Shown here in pieces: positions 1-8,364 of a stretch of DNA of 64,000 nucleotides. Source of the DNA: Halobellus captivus (GTDB lineage: Archaea; Halobacteriota; Halobacteria; Halobacteriales; Haloferacaceae); NCBI RefSeq assembly GCF_007655485.1, contig NZ_VJXQ01000002.1:305173-369172 (forward strand), in the 5' to 3' direction. Made by a program: the position numbers and the translations under genes. The stretch's first letter is position 1. Each line of letters opens with the position of its first letter. Below the pieces are notes generated by a model that did no database searches, was not told where the DNA came from, and worked only from the letters and a program-made list of their open reading frames with translations.

Positions 1-138
1 GCCGCCGGGCGGGCCACGAACCCGTCGTCGAGCGGTCCGTGAATTCGTCGATCAGTCTCGGCCGATACGTAGAACCGATCTCGACCCACGTTCCGGTCCA
101 ACCTCTGTTCCGGTCCAGGCCTCTGTTCCGGTTGCGGC

Positions 139-1533
139 CTACTCTCCGGACGGTCCGGCGACCGTCTCGGAGTCCGAGACGCGAGCAATCCGCCCTTCGA
201 CGGTCGCGTTCAGTCCGAACGCTCTCGCGTAGGCGGCAACGACCTCGTACTGAATGTCGCCCTCGCCGACCCGGTGGCGCTCTTCGAGTGTCGGAAACTC
301 GTGATCGCTGTGAAGCAGATACGCCGACGTCGCGACGGTGTAGCGCCTGTCGGCGTCGACGGGATCGCCGCCGACGCGAGCGCCGAGTAGCTCCCGTGTC
401 TCGTCATCCCAGCGGATCTCCGCTCCGGCGAAGTGCCCGTGCCACCACTCGGAGTCCCCGAAGTCGATGACGGCCGCCGCGGACTCGCGAAAGACATCCA
501 ACAGCTCGCGTCCGGTGAGCTCCGCGCTGACGACGCGTTCTTCGAACGGTACGACGCTCACGATGTCGGCGACGGTCACTTCGCCCGACAGCGCCGGTCC
601 CTCGCGGATCCCGCCGCTGTTCTGCAGTCCGACGTCGGCATCGAGCGACCAGCGGTAGGCGTCGGCGATCACGTTGCCGATCCGACACTCGCCAGCGTAC
701 ACCGTCGCATCGCTTCGGTCGAGCGGTTCGTCGACCGACGCGACCACCTCGTCGAGCCCCGCGGCGTCGACGCGACCCCGGAGCGACGTTACCACGTCTT
801 CGGCCACCGGTGCGTCTGCGGTCTCGTGTCGTTGGACCTCGATCTGGCCCGTCGCGTCGAACGCGACCTCGAAGATCACGTGCCCGTTCGCCCCCGGGCG
901 GAGCAGGAGCGTCCCGTCAATCCGCTCGCAGCGCTCGACGTGCAGGTGACCGCCGAGGATCACGTCGACGTCGACGCGGCGCGCGAGTTCGTCGTCGCCG
1001 GTGCCGAGATGTGAGAGCGCAACCACGCGATCGACGCCCGCGGAACGAAGTTCGGCGACGGCCTCTTCCGCCGCTTCGTAGGGGTCTGCGAATCGGAGTT
1101 CTCCGGCCATCGGATTAAGCGAGGGCGTCGCCGGGTCGGTGACGCCGAAGAGTCCGAGGCGGACGCCGTCGACCTCCTGGATCACGTGCGAGCGGACGTG
1201 CTCGGCGGCGAACCGCTCGCCGTCGGCGTCGTAAACGTTCGCCGACAGCCATAACTGGGGCGCGTCGGCGACGAGCGACCGGGCCGCTTCCGGTCCGAAA
1301 TCGAAGTCGTGGTTGCCGAACGTTTCGACGTCCGCGTCGATCGCGGAGAAGAAGTCCAGCGCCTGACGGCCGCGTTCGATCAGCGCGAGCACGCCCGGAG
1401 CGGTGTTGTCGCCGGTCCCGCAGACGAGCGCGTCCGCACCGTTACGTGACCGAATCGCGCCCGCGAGGCGACCGACCCGAACCGGGTCGTCGTAGACGTT
1501 CTCGACGTCGGAGTACTGGAGGAGACGCGGCAT
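139..1533 (-). CDS. 5'-nucleotidase / UshA-type metallophosphatase
   Basis: A 464-residue two-domain protein. The N-terminal calcineurin-like metallophosphatase domain shows GTGDN (residues 39-43), the family signature GNHDFDFG (73-80) and GGHLH (about 194-198), which supply the dinuclear metal ligands. The C-terminal 5'-nucleotidase domain contains NSGGIR near residue 305. The family hydrolyses nucleotides or related phosphoesters. No signal peptide is visible, so it probably acts in the cytoplasm, unlike bacterial UshA. The usual first metal motif is replaced by YSDVENVYDDP (7-17). The start ATG is followed directly by the conserved domain. The exact substrate is unknown; the assignment to the superfamily is secure. 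Confidence 0.85.
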   Translation of the reverse strand: MPRLLQYSDVENVYDDPVRVGRLAGAIRSRNGADALVCGTGDNTAPGVLALIERGRQALDFFSAIDADVETFGNHDFDFGPEAARSLVADAPQLWLSANVYDADGERFAAEHVRSHVIQEVDGVRLGLFGVTDPATPSLNPMAGELRFADPYEAAEEAVAELRSAGVDRVVALSHLGTGDDELARRVDVDVILGGHLHVERCERIDGTLLLRPGANGHVIFEVAFDATGQIEVQRHETADAPVAEDVVTSLRGRVDAAGLDEVVASVDEPLDRSDATVYAGECRIGNVIADAYRWSLDADVGLQNSGGIREGPALSGEVTVADIVSVVPFEERVVSAELTGRELLDVFRESAAAVIDFGDSEWWHGHFAGAEIRWDDETRELLGARVGGDPVDADRRYTVATSAYLLHSDHEFPTLEERHRVGEGDIQYEVVAAYARAFGLNATVEGRIARVSDSETVAGPSGE

Positions 1534-1587
1534 TCACGCGCAGTGGTCGCGCTGGAAAATTGAAGTCGTCGATGTCGGCAGACGACG

Positions 1588-1791
1588 CTACTCGCCGCGA
1601 AGTTCGAAGGCGACCGTGACCTCCGCTTGGTATTCGTGGCCGTCGACCGATGCGACCTCCACGCCGAGTTCGTCGACCTCGATCCAGTGGACGTTGTCGA
1701 GGGTCTCTTCCGCGCGGTCGATCGCGTCGTCGACCGCGTCGTCGAAGCTGTCTGCACTCCGGCCGATCAGGGTTACTTTCTTGAACACCAT
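1588..1791 (-). CDS. dodecin, flavin-storage protein
   Basis: A 67-residue dodecin, matching the 68-residue haloarchaeal proteins. Dodecins assemble into hollow dodecamers that bind riboflavin-type flavins between paired tryptophans and act as flavin buffers. The key residues of the Halobacterium salinarum structure are present at the same positions: Trp36 (within [11 protein letters not shown]) and Gln55. An in-frame ATG lies 27 codons upstream, but I chose the start at [10 protein letters not shown] because it begins the conserved fold and has a TATA-like box about 30 nt upstream, as expected for a leaderless transcript. Confidence 0.95.
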   Translation of the reverse strand: MVFKKVTLIGRSADSFDDAVDDAIDRAEETLDNVHWIEVDELGVEVASVDGHEYQAEVTVAFELRGE

Positions 1792-1819
1792 CGCCGTGCG
1801 ACTGTACAGCACGGAACAG

Positions 1820-1828
1820 GATAAGTTT
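1820..1828 (-). promoter_or_regulatory. TATA-like box of the dodecin gene
   Basis: Read on the minus strand this is AAACTTATC, centred about 30 nt upstream of the chosen dodecin ATG at 1791. That spacing fits a haloarchaeal leaderless transcript and supports the short start over the longer reading frame. Confidence 0.5.
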
Positions 1829-1896
1829 CGGGGACGAAAGGGGATCTCTCCCGCTGGTCGTTGCCACGGCACAGGTGATCCGAGCCGTCATCTCCG

Positions 1897-2553
1897 TTAC
1901 CCCCGCGAATCATCTAACCTGGCGGTGAGCGCGTCGGTGACCTCGCCGAGCTGGTTGCTGCCGTAGACCGCGACGAGGATCGCGCCGATGGTGTTGAAGA
2001 CCAGATCGAGCATCGAATCGCTGAGGCCGTACTGCGTGAGTACTCCGGGGGTTCCGGTGTATCCGGCGAGGAGACTGATGCCGAACTCGATGACTTCCCA
2101 GAGGACCCCGAAGGCGAGCACGAAGAGGAGGATGAAGACGAAGTGAAAGCGCGGCGGAAACGAGACCGCATCGGAGTGGATGTCGACGGCGCGGGTGGTG
2201 GCGTAGCCGACGCCCGCGACGATACTGGCCGAAAGGGCGTGCGTGAGGTGATCCCACCACCAGACGTTCGCGTAGGGCTTGCCGATCCCCGGCCACGCGA
2301 TCGTCCCGAGCGCGTGCAGGAACACCGCCGCGGAGATCCACAGTGCCAACCCCGCGTCCATCGGAATGCCGAGGTCGCGTTCGAGGATCCCCGGCAGGAA
2401 CGTTACGAGCAGGCCGATCGAGGCGTTGACGACCACGCCGCCGCTGCGGAGCGCGAGCCCCGCGAGGAGCATCACCGCGAGAAAGATCTGCATCCCGCGG
2501 GCGGCCTGCCGCTGACGACGCTCCGAGATGTGAAGGAGGTCCCGGACTCTCAC
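1897..2553 (-). CDS. multi-pass membrane protein, YjdF/DUF2238-like
   Basis: 218 residues with about six hydrophobic segments. WWDHLTHALSAS, LWEVIEFG and DSMLDLVFNTIGA place conserved Asp, His and Glu residues in or near membrane segments, a pattern I associate with the DUF2238/YjdF group of integral membrane proteins whose function is unknown. Its ATG overlaps the stop of the upstream gene (2550-3326) by 4 bp, so the two are almost certainly co-translated and may form a complex. The family name is from memory and only moderately certain. Confidence 0.6.
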   Translation of the reverse strand: MRVRDLLHISERRQRQAARGMQIFLAVMLLAGLALRSGGVVVNASIGLLVTFLPGILERDLGIPMDAGLALWISAAVFLHALGTIAWPGIGKPYANVWWWDHLTHALSASIVAGVGYATTRAVDIHSDAVSFPPRFHFVFILLFVLAFGVLWEVIEFGISLLAGYTGTPGVLTQYGLSDSMLDLVFNTIGAILVAVYGSNQLGEVTDALTARLDDSRG

Positions 2554-3326
2554 GGCTCGTTCACCTCCTCTGTCGACTGGGACGGCACGCGGTCGGTCTC
2601 TACGTCGACACCGGTGTTCTCCCCCGCGTCGACACCGGTGCTCTCCCCCGCGTCGGCGACGTCATCCTCCACCGAATCGGCCACAGGATATGCCGCCGCG
2701 GCACTGTCTGGGATGCGGCGCACGAGTCGGGCGTGACGCCGGAAGTAGTACTCGAAGAGCACGCCCGCGAACACGCCAGCGACGGTGGCGGCGACGAAAT
2801 CCCACATCATCGCCTCCTCGATGACGTGCTCGGGGCGGCCGTCGTACAGGAACCGGGTGCCGAGGAGCACGTCCGAGAGCCACCGGACGACGGCCCAGAT
2901 CCCGGCGGCGGCCATCGTCGTCACGACGACGAAGACGACTGCGAACCGGTGGTTCATTTTCACGGCCGTGAACACGTCGAGTTCGACGGCGATCAACAGG
3001 GCGACGGCGGCGACGGCGACGTACGTCACGATCCGTCCCGAGAAGGTCATCCCCCCCACCGACTCGCCCGCGACCAACGCGCGGATGACGATCGGCAGTG
3101 CCGCGAGAGAGACGACCTCCCAGGGGAGCATCGCGGTCGGGCTCCGGCGAGCGATCAGGGGGACGAGCCCGATGGCGAGCACCGCGAGCGTGAACCCGGC
3201 CCACTCGTAGTCGCCGCTGAGAGCCTGGCCGACGGTCGCGACCGCCAGGAAGAGGAGGATCGTCCCCGCCAACACGGCGTTGAGCCGACGGCTCTCGACG
3301 ACGCTCGACAGCCCGGAGTTCGACAT
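2550..3326 (-). CDS. multi-pass membrane protein with acidic repeat tail
   Basis: 258 residues: a polytopic membrane domain (roughly residues 17-205, about six segments) and then a soluble acidic tail of about 50 residues. The segment MMWDFVAATVAGVFAG resembles the Asp-containing membrane motif of the downstream partner, so the two may be distant relatives. The tail holds a duplicated GESTGVDA/GENTGVDV unit caused by a 24-bp tandem repeat at about 2607-2654. First gene of a two-gene operon. Function unknown. Confidence 0.6.
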   Translation of the reverse strand: MSNSGLSSVVESRRLNAVLAGTILLFLAVATVGQALSGDYEWAGFTLAVLAIGLVPLIARRSPTAMLPWEVVSLAALPIVIRALVAGESVGGMTFSGRIVTYVAVAAVALLIAVELDVFTAVKMNHRFAVVFVVVTTMAAAGIWAVVRWLSDVLLGTRFLYDGRPEHVIEEAMMWDFVAATVAGVFAGVLFEYYFRRHARLVRRIPDSAAAAYPVADSVEDDVADAGESTGVDAGENTGVDVETDRVPSQSTEEVNEP

Positions 3327-3428
3327 ACCACTCGGTAGGCGCGTCTTGCTACTAAACGGTTCGTGCGGTGTCGCGAAAAACGAGCCCTCGTTGGGCGGTC
3401 GATTCTGCGCGCGTCTGCGAGCGTCGGT

Positions 3429-3770
3429 TCAGCTCGCGTCCGGGTGATAGACGTCGTAGTCGCCGTCGTCGTCGACGCCGATCACGGCCCACTCGTAGGC
3501 GGGATCGACGCTCGCGAGTCGGTTCTGTACGTCCCCTGTCTCTCCTTTCGGAGCGACGAAACAGCGGAATCGATACGTTTCGGACGGCTCGCCGCCGTCT
3601 GCGAGTACGCGGCGTCCGCGTAGGTCTTCGCCGTCCGAAAGCGCCGTGACGCGAACCGTGCGCCACTTTCGCTCGGCGACGAAGTCCGGTCCGTCGCCCG
3701 AGACACTGTAACCCAGGCGGGTGAAAATCGCCCGAGCGTCCTCCGAGGGAGGCATGCTGACAGGGGGCAT
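3429..3770 (-). CDS. conserved haloarchaeal protein, unknown function
   Basis: 113 residues from MPPVSMPPSEDARAIF. A small soluble protein that begins with a short helix ending in RLGYSVSG and then has alternating charged beta-like segments, finishing YEWAVIGVDDDGDYDVYHP. No catalytic motif, Cys cluster or membrane segment is visible. The start at 3770 is preferred because an AT-rich TATA-like box (AGATTTAT on the minus strand, 3798-3805) lies 28-35 nt upstream; an ATG five codons later is also possible. It resembles uncharacterised proteins restricted to haloarchaea. Confidence 0.6.
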   Translation of the reverse strand: MPPVSMPPSEDARAIFTRLGYSVSGDGPDFVAERKWRTVRVTALSDGEDLRGRRVLADGGEPSETYRFRCFVAPKGETGDVQNRLASVDPAYEWAVIGVDDDGDYDVYHPDAS

Positions 3771-3874
3771 GTATCTCAGCCTTCTACGGCTTGGAGCATA
3801 AATCTTGTTACGGTCTAACATACAATGGCGCGCAGACGGAGCGTTGGCCTTCCGCGCTCGCGCTCTCGGTCGCG

Positions 3875-4126
3875 CTACTCGTGGGCCGCGTCCCACTCGT
3901 CCGGCTTTCGGATGTTACCGCAGACGTTACACTCGATGCGGCCCATCGTGTCCATCGCGTTGTCGGTGGACTCGCAGTTCTCACAAAAGAAGCCCCATCG
4001 CTCCGTTCGCTCGGGAGTGGCGTAGACGACGAAAAAGGGACCGTTCGCGCCGCGTTCGGCATCAGTCCGATCGACGTACACCGTCTCGCCTGCGACTGTT
4101 TCGACGGGATCGAGTTCGACGGCCAT
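3875..4126 (-). CDS. small zinc-ribbon protein, DUF5816-like
   Basis: 83 residues from MAVELDPVETVAG. Two Cys pairs, FFCENC and ECNVCGN, are separated by 14 residues and form a probable zinc ribbon, followed by the conserved end RKPDEWDAAHE. The N-terminal half (VYVDRTDAERGANGPFFVVY) is beta-rich. I recognise the pattern as a haloarchaeal family of unknown function, possibly DUF5816. The reading frame extends 35 codons further upstream, but those residues are unlike the family. Small Cys-pair proteins of this kind are common in haloarchaea and often regulatory, though nothing here fixes a role. Confidence 0.7.
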   Translation of the reverse strand: MAVELDPVETVAGETVYVDRTDAERGANGPFFVVYATPERTERWGFFCENCESTDNAMDTMGRIECNVCGNIRKPDEWDAAHE

Positions 4127-4217
4127 ACCCGCGATTACCGGAGGAGGGGTATAGCGTTCACGCTCGGGAGCGGCGGTCGAGACGAACAAAGAGTCGGTGA
4201 TTGCGCAAGTCGGATTC

Positions 4218-4263
4218 CGGTAACTGCTCAAGTTGGATCTCAGTAACTACTCAAATCGAATCA
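4218..4263. repeat. 23-bp tandem repeat, two units
   Basis: Two imperfect 23-bp units at 4218-4240 and 4241-4263, sharing GTAACT-CTCAA. The array ends 10 bp from the stop codon of the IscA-family gene and so belongs to the set of 3'-flank repeats seen across this window. Confidence 0.7.
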
Positions 4264-4273
4264 CTAGAGCTTC

Positions 4274-4642
4274 CTATGTGCGGAACGACTCGCCGCAACC
4301 GCACTCGCTGACGACGTTCGGGTTTTCCACGTGGAAGCCCGCGCCTTGGAGGCCGCCCTCATAGCGCAGCGTGGAGCCGCCGACGTAGTTCTGACTCGCC
4401 GGATCGACGAAGACGCGAAGCCCGTGCTGTTCGACGATCGCATCGTCGGGTTCGGGCTCGTGATCGAACCGCATCCCGTAGGAGAGCCCCGCGCAGCCGC
4501 CCTGCTGGACGAACAGACGGAGGCCCGCCTCGTCGGCGTCGAGTCCCTCGGATTCGATGAGCCGAATCGCCTCCGACGCCGCCTCCTCGGTGACGGTCAC
4601 GGCGGTTTCCCCGCCACTGTTGTCGGCCGTCTGGGTGCTCAT
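4274..4642 (-). CDS. HesB/IscA/ErpA-family Fe-S assembly protein
   Basis: 122 residues with the A-type carrier signature: Cys50 in QQGGCAGLSYG and the pair Cys114/Cys116 in SECGCGESF. These three cysteines bind an iron-sulfur cluster or iron for delivery to apo-proteins. The N-terminal 12 residues are a variable polar extension. It stands alone rather than in a suf operon, which is usual in haloarchaea. The ATG at 4642 is followed within 15 residues by the conserved VTEEAASEA start of the domain. Confidence 0.93.
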   Translation of the reverse strand: MSTQTADNSGGETAVTVTEEAASEAIRLIESEGLDADEAGLRLFVQQGGCAGLSYGMRFDHEPEPDDAIVEQHGLRVFVDPASQNYVGGSTLRYEGGLQGAGFHVENPNVVSECGCGESFRT

Positions 4643-4830
4643 ATGAACGTAGATAGCGGACCCAAGGTGTTAATCTTGACGCCCGCGGAATACCGTCGAG
4701 AGTGACATCCGGACGACGCCCCCACCGCTCGGTCGCTCTCACGTGCCCCAGCCCCTCCCCGGAACCTCACGAATCCGGTCACCCCCAGCGCGTCACGGGA
4801 TATATGATGCCCCGTTGAGTACCGCCAGGT

Positions 4831-5250
4831 ATGTACGAGACGATTCTCGTTCCGACGGACGGTAGCGAGCAGGCAGACGCCGCTCTCAAACACGCAGTTT
4901 CGCTGGCCCGCGAGCACGACACGACGGTTCATCTGCTCTACGTCGCTGACAGCAACCGCGACAGCGTCACGACGCTCGGCGGCAAGGTCGTCGACGCGCT
5001 CGAACGCGAGGGAGAACGGATCGTCGAAGACACCCTCGGCGATCTGGACGGAACCGTCGACGTCGTCGACGCCGTCGAGGTCGGCGATCCCGTCGAGACG
5101 ATTCTGGCGTACGCAGAGAAGATCGACGCCGACGTCATCGTGATGGGCACGCACGGGCGCCGCGGCCTGGATCGCTACCTCCTCGGAAGCACCACCGAAC
5201 GGGTCGTCAGACGATCGTCGCTGCCGGTTCTGACGATTCGCGGCGAGTGA
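4831..5250 (+). CDS. universal stress protein, UspA family
   Basis: 139 residues covering one complete Usp domain, from ILVPTDGS (5-12) to VLTIRGE at the C terminus. The ATP-binding signature is intact: Gly106-xx-Gly109, then nine residues, then Gly119-Ser120 (GTHGRRGLDRYLLGS), so this is an ATP-binding type. Haloarchaea carry many paralogues with mostly unknown stress roles. It is a single-gene unit transcribed divergently from the IscA gene. Confidence 0.92.
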   Translation: MYETILVPTDGSEQADAALKHAVSLAREHDTTVHLLYVADSNRDSVTTLGGKVVDALEREGERIVEDTLGDLDGTVDVVDAVEVGDPVETILAYAEKIDADVIVMGTHGRRGLDRYLLGSTTERVVRRSSLPVLTIRGE

Positions 5251-5313
5251 GCGGGCGGCCGAAAACGTATCCGAACCCGCGTATGCAGTCGAATCGGCGT
5301 CCGTCGGAACAGT

Positions 5314-5407
5314 AGCGGTTCGCGGGAAGCAGCGGCTTCGCCGGGAACCGGCCTCTTCGCCGGAAAATCAGCGCCTTCGTCGAGAACCAGCGATCACCAA
5401 GAGAATC
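5314..5407. repeat. degenerate 17-20 bp tandem repeat, five units
   Basis: Five consecutive units of 17-20 bp sharing the core AGCG-CTTCG-CG-GAA-C run from 5314 to the stop codon of the methyltransferase gene at 5406-5408. The units diverge progressively, which suggests old duplications. No open frame or strong hairpin explains them. Confidence 0.65.
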
Positions 5408-6182
5408 AACGATCCACAGGGACGTCCGTTTCGATCGGGCGAACCCCGCGACCGACCACGACGCCGGGGAGGTCGCTCTCGCCCGCCACCAACACGTGCT
5501 CGAATCCCGCCGATTGGAGCGCCTCGGTGAGTCCGTCGGCAGTGGTCGTCTCGATCGATCGCCGCTCGGTCACGACGGCCGTTGCGCCTGTTTGCCGATC
5601 CGTGACTCGGTAGTCGATCTCGACGGCTCTCGATCCGACGACGTCGACGGCGCGTTCCAAGAGGTACCGCGTGCCGCTGTACGTTTCGACGCCAGATTCG
5701 AGCACGGCGGTCGGCTCGGTGGGCGCGGCGACGACGGCGATGCCTCCCGGCCTGAGCGCCCGGTACGCTGTCACACAGATCTCGGACGCGGAGAAACGGG
5801 CGGTCGCCTCCTCGACGGCACAGACCGCGTCGAAGACGGGCCTGACGGGCGGAGCGGTCGGGTTGCCTCGGACGACCGTCCCGCCGCGTGCAGCGGCGAA
5901 GCGGAGCTGCCGCCTCCGGTCGTCGACCCCGACCACATCGTAGCGGTGGCCGAGCGGCTCCAACAGTGCGCCGACGCCGCAACCGAGTTCGAGCACGCGG
6001 TCGACGTCCGCGGGCAGCCGGGCGGTGACGAGCTGCGCGCGGCGTCCGCCCCACTCCTCGGCGACCGTGCGCGCGATCACCGGTGCCAGCGTCGTCGCGG
6101 CCGTGTGGGTCGCGGACGGCTCCGCCAGCACGGCCGCACAGGCGTCCGCGAACGACGGCGGGCGACGCGGTCGGTCCGTCAT
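5406..6182 (-). CDS. class I SAM-dependent methyltransferase
   Basis: 258 residues. Motif I of the Rossmann-type SAM-binding fold is VLELGCGVGALLE (63-75), followed by the acidic strand end VVGVDDRRR and a later GGIAVVAAP segment. The substrate cannot be inferred. The gene starts 4 bp after hisD on the same strand, so it is probably co-transcribed with hisD; this does not prove a histidine-related role. Another substrate class, small molecule or protein, is equally possible. Confidence 0.8.
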   Translation of the reverse strand: MTDRPRRPPSFADACAAVLAEPSATHTAATTLAPVIARTVAEEWGGRRAQLVTARLPADVDRVLELGCGVGALLEPLGHRYDVVGVDDRRRQLRFAAARGGTVVRGNPTAPPVRPVFDAVCAVEEATARFSASEICVTAYRALRPGGIAVVAAPTEPTAVLESGVETYSGTRYLLERAVDVVGSRAVEIDYRVTDRQTGATAVVTERRSIETTTADGLTEALQSAGFEHVLVAGESDLPGVVVGRGVRPIETDVPVDR

Positions 6183-6186
6183 CGCG

Positions 6187-7539
6187 TCACTCGTCGCCCG
6201 ATTCCGACTCGGTGTCCGCCGCCGACGTGGCTGCCCCGTCCACCGAGCCGAACCGCGCCCGGACGCTCTCTGCGTGGGCCTCCAGGCCCTCGGCCTCCGC
6301 GAGCGTCGTTATCGTCTCCGAGAGGGCGTCGAGCCCCGCACGGTCGAGACGCTGTACGGTCGTCGAGCGGAGGAAGGTATCAACCGAGAGCCCGCCGTAG
6401 CGCTTCGCGCCGCCGGAGGTGGGAAGGACGTGATTCGTCCCGGAGGCGTAGTCGCCAGCGGCGACGGGCGTGTACGGGCCCAAGAAGACGCTCCCCGCGT
6501 TCGAGATCCGGTCTAAGAGCGCCTCGTCGTCGTCGGCCTGGATCGAGAGGTGCTCGGCGGCGTACTCCTCGGCGAACAGCACGGCCTCGGACATCGACCG
6601 CGCGTGCAGGACGCCCGAGGCGTCGTTCTCGAGTGCGTCGCGGATCACGTCGGTTCGCTCGCGCTCGCCCGCCTGTGTCTCGACGGCCTCGACGACGTCC
6701 GCGGCGAGCGCCTCGTCGTCGGTCACGGTGACGACCGACGCGTTCGGGTCGTGCTCGGCCTGCGCGAGGAGATCCGCGGCGATGAACCCCGGATCGGCGG
6801 ACCCGTCGGCGAGGACGAGGATCTCGGAGGGTCCAGCGAGGAAGTCGATGTCGACGTCGCCGCGCACCTCGGCCTTCGCCGCGGTGACCCACTTGTTCCC
6901 GGGGCCGACGACCTTCTGTACCGAGGTCACGGTTTCGGTCCCGTACGCCAGCGCGCCGATCGCCTGCGCGCCGCCGACACTGTAAACTGCGTCCGCGCCC
7001 GCGACGTGGGCGGCCGCGAGCGTGACGGGGTTGATATCCTTGGCGGGGGGCGTCGCGAGCGCGACGTGCTCGACGCCCGCGACTTTCGCGGGGACGACGC
7101 CCATCAGCACGCTGGAAGGGTAGGCGGCGGTGCCGCCGGGGGCGTAGACGCCGACGCGCTCCAGCGGTCGGAAGCGGCGGCCGAGTTCCCTGCGGCCGGA
7201 CTCTCTGCCTCCCGCATCGAACGCCTCTCGCCAGTCTGCGGGGACCTGTCTCTCGTGGAACCGCCTGACGTTCTCCGCGGCCGTCTCGATCGCCTCGCGC
7301 AGGTCGTCGTCGATATCCTCGTAGGCGCGTTCGGCGGCGTCGCTCACGTCGAGATTGCCGACCTCGACGCCGTCGAACTCCCGACAGAACTCGCGGATGG
7401 CGACGTCTCCCTCGGTTCGCACGCGATCGAGGATCTCCCGGACGTCGCCGCGCACGTCGGCCACGCCAGCATCGCGATCGAAGAAGGCCGCTCGTTCGTC
7501 GGGCGAGAGTTCCGAGATGGCCCGAACTTGCAGCGTCAT
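6187..7539 (-). CDS. hisD: histidinol dehydrogenase
   Basis: 450 residues, full length for HisD, which oxidises L-histidinol to L-histidine with two NAD+ in the last two steps of histidine synthesis. Recognisable blocks include VGVYAPGGTAAYPSSVLMG, GPGNKWVTAAKAEV, DFLAGPSEILV, the zinc-ligand region LLAQAEHDP and GDYASGTNHVLPT. The frame stays open far upstream, but MTLQVRAISELSP is the conserved N terminus and a TATA-like CCTTACCC lies about 27 nt before it. The upstream DNA carries three promoter-like repeats about 32 bp apart (see the repeat entry). Confidence 0.96.
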   Translation of the reverse strand: MTLQVRAISELSPDERAAFFDRDAGVADVRGDVREILDRVRTEGDVAIREFCREFDGVEVGNLDVSDAAERAYEDIDDDLREAIETAAENVRRFHERQVPADWREAFDAGGRESGRRELGRRFRPLERVGVYAPGGTAAYPSSVLMGVVPAKVAGVEHVALATPPAKDINPVTLAAAHVAGADAVYSVGGAQAIGALAYGTETVTSVQKVVGPGNKWVTAAKAEVRGDVDIDFLAGPSEILVLADGSADPGFIAADLLAQAEHDPNASVVTVTDDEALAADVVEAVETQAGERERTDVIRDALENDASGVLHARSMSEAVLFAEEYAAEHLSIQADDDEALLDRISNAGSVFLGPYTPVAAGDYASGTNHVLPTSGGAKRYGGLSVDTFLRSTTVQRLDRAGLDALSETITTLAEAEGLEAHAESVRARFGSVDGAATSAADTESESGDE

Positions 7540-7565
7540 ACCCCGCGATTCGGCGCGGGCGGGTA

Positions 7566-7640
7566 AGGACGTTCCGGATGTTCGATACTGGCGAGGAAGG
7601 ACGTTCCGGACGTTCGTCGCGATGCGAGTAAAGACGTTCC
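7566..7640. repeat. about 32-bp spaced repeats upstream of hisD
   Basis: On the minus strand GGAACGTC followed by a pyrimidine and TT(A/C)C occurs three times, at spacings of about 32 and 33 bp, and the copy nearest hisD overlaps its likely TATA box. The second half of the unit (GAACATCC/GAACGTCC) is also conserved between copies. A spacing of about three helical turns would put the sites on one face of the DNA, as expected for cooperative regulator binding. Confidence 0.55.
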
Positions 7641-7669
7641 AAAAGTGGAAGTCGCGAGAGGGCCGACGG

Positions 7670-8221
7670 TTACAGCACCTGTCGCTGCTCGGTGAACGTG
7701 ACCGTCCGGTCGGCCGTTTGGACGGTCGTCTGGATGGTGATCCACCCGTCCTCATTACGGACTTTCATCGCCTCGCTGAACGACAAATCGACCTCGCGGG
7801 TCGCCGTGTAGGATTCGCCCGATTCGAGGGTTCCGACCGGCTCTTCACCGCGCCAGACCTCATCGCCGTCGGTGCCCTGCCCGGCGAAGATACGACTGTA
7901 GACCGTGGTGTCCTCTGCGGTCGTGTCCTGGTTGTTCGTCAGTGTCGTGGTGACCTCTCGGCAGGTCGTCCCGCACTCTTCGACGTTCTCGATCACGAAG
8001 CCGAACGGCGGGGTCGACGTCACCGCGGCGTCCGCGTCGGAGCCGTCGCTCGCTCCGTTCGATCCGCTGTCGCTTTCGGCCGTATCCTGCGGCGTCGACG
8101 CCGTCGGGAACGGCTCTGTGTCGTCGCCGGAGCTTCCGGGGAGGACGTCGTCGCCGACAATGACGACTCCCGCTCCGACGGCGACGAGCAACGCGATGAC
8201 AACGATCGGTGTTCCGTTCAT
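7670..8221 (-). CDS. membrane-anchored extracellular protein, unknown function
   Basis: 183 residues. An N-terminal hydrophobic helix (residues 5-23, no lipobox Cys) anchors or exports the protein. It is followed by a low-complexity Ser/Asp/Gly linker (about 29-68) and a beta-rich domain beginning PFGFVIENVEECGTTCRE. The two cysteines in ECGTTC could form a disulfide outside the cell. The rest, with TTLTNNQDTTAEDTTVYSRI, reads like an immunoglobulin-type fold for exported proteins. Related proteins occur in other haloarchaea; no activity is evident. The next gene upstream is also exported. Confidence 0.6.
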   Translation of the reverse strand: MNGTPIVVIALLVAVGAGVVIVGDDVLPGSSGDDTEPFPTASTPQDTAESDSGSNGASDGSDADAAVTSTPPFGFVIENVEECGTTCREVTTTLTNNQDTTAEDTTVYSRIFAGQGTDGDEVWRGEEPVGTLESGESYTATREVDLSFSEAMKVRNEDGWITIQTTVQTADRTVTFTEQRQVL

Positions 8222-8237
8222 ATGTGTGTGTGTCTGA

Positions 8238-8251
8238 AATGGGTGCCCATT
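8238..8251. promoter_or_regulatory. 14-bp palindrome upstream of the exported-protein gene
   Basis: AATGGGTGCCCATT is a perfect palindrome around a TG centre, 17-30 nt upstream of the ATG at 8221, where a TATA box would be expected but is not obvious. A related GGGTGGCACCC lies at 8284-8294. Possible operator; there is no direct evidence of binding. Confidence 0.35.
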
Positions 8252-8364
8252 GGGAGGGTGGCAATCAGTTACGTGGGCTATGTGGGTGGCACCCCGAAAG
8301 GGATACCGGTGTCAGCGGGGGTTCATCCCGTTTGGGAGCCAGCTATTCTCGTCGGTATCGGTTC

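Noticed and set aside
1..42. End of a plus-strand gene (frame ending ...NPSSSGP at 42)
   Set aside because: Only 13 codons are visible, with no recognisable motif; a stop there is plausible but cannot be supported.
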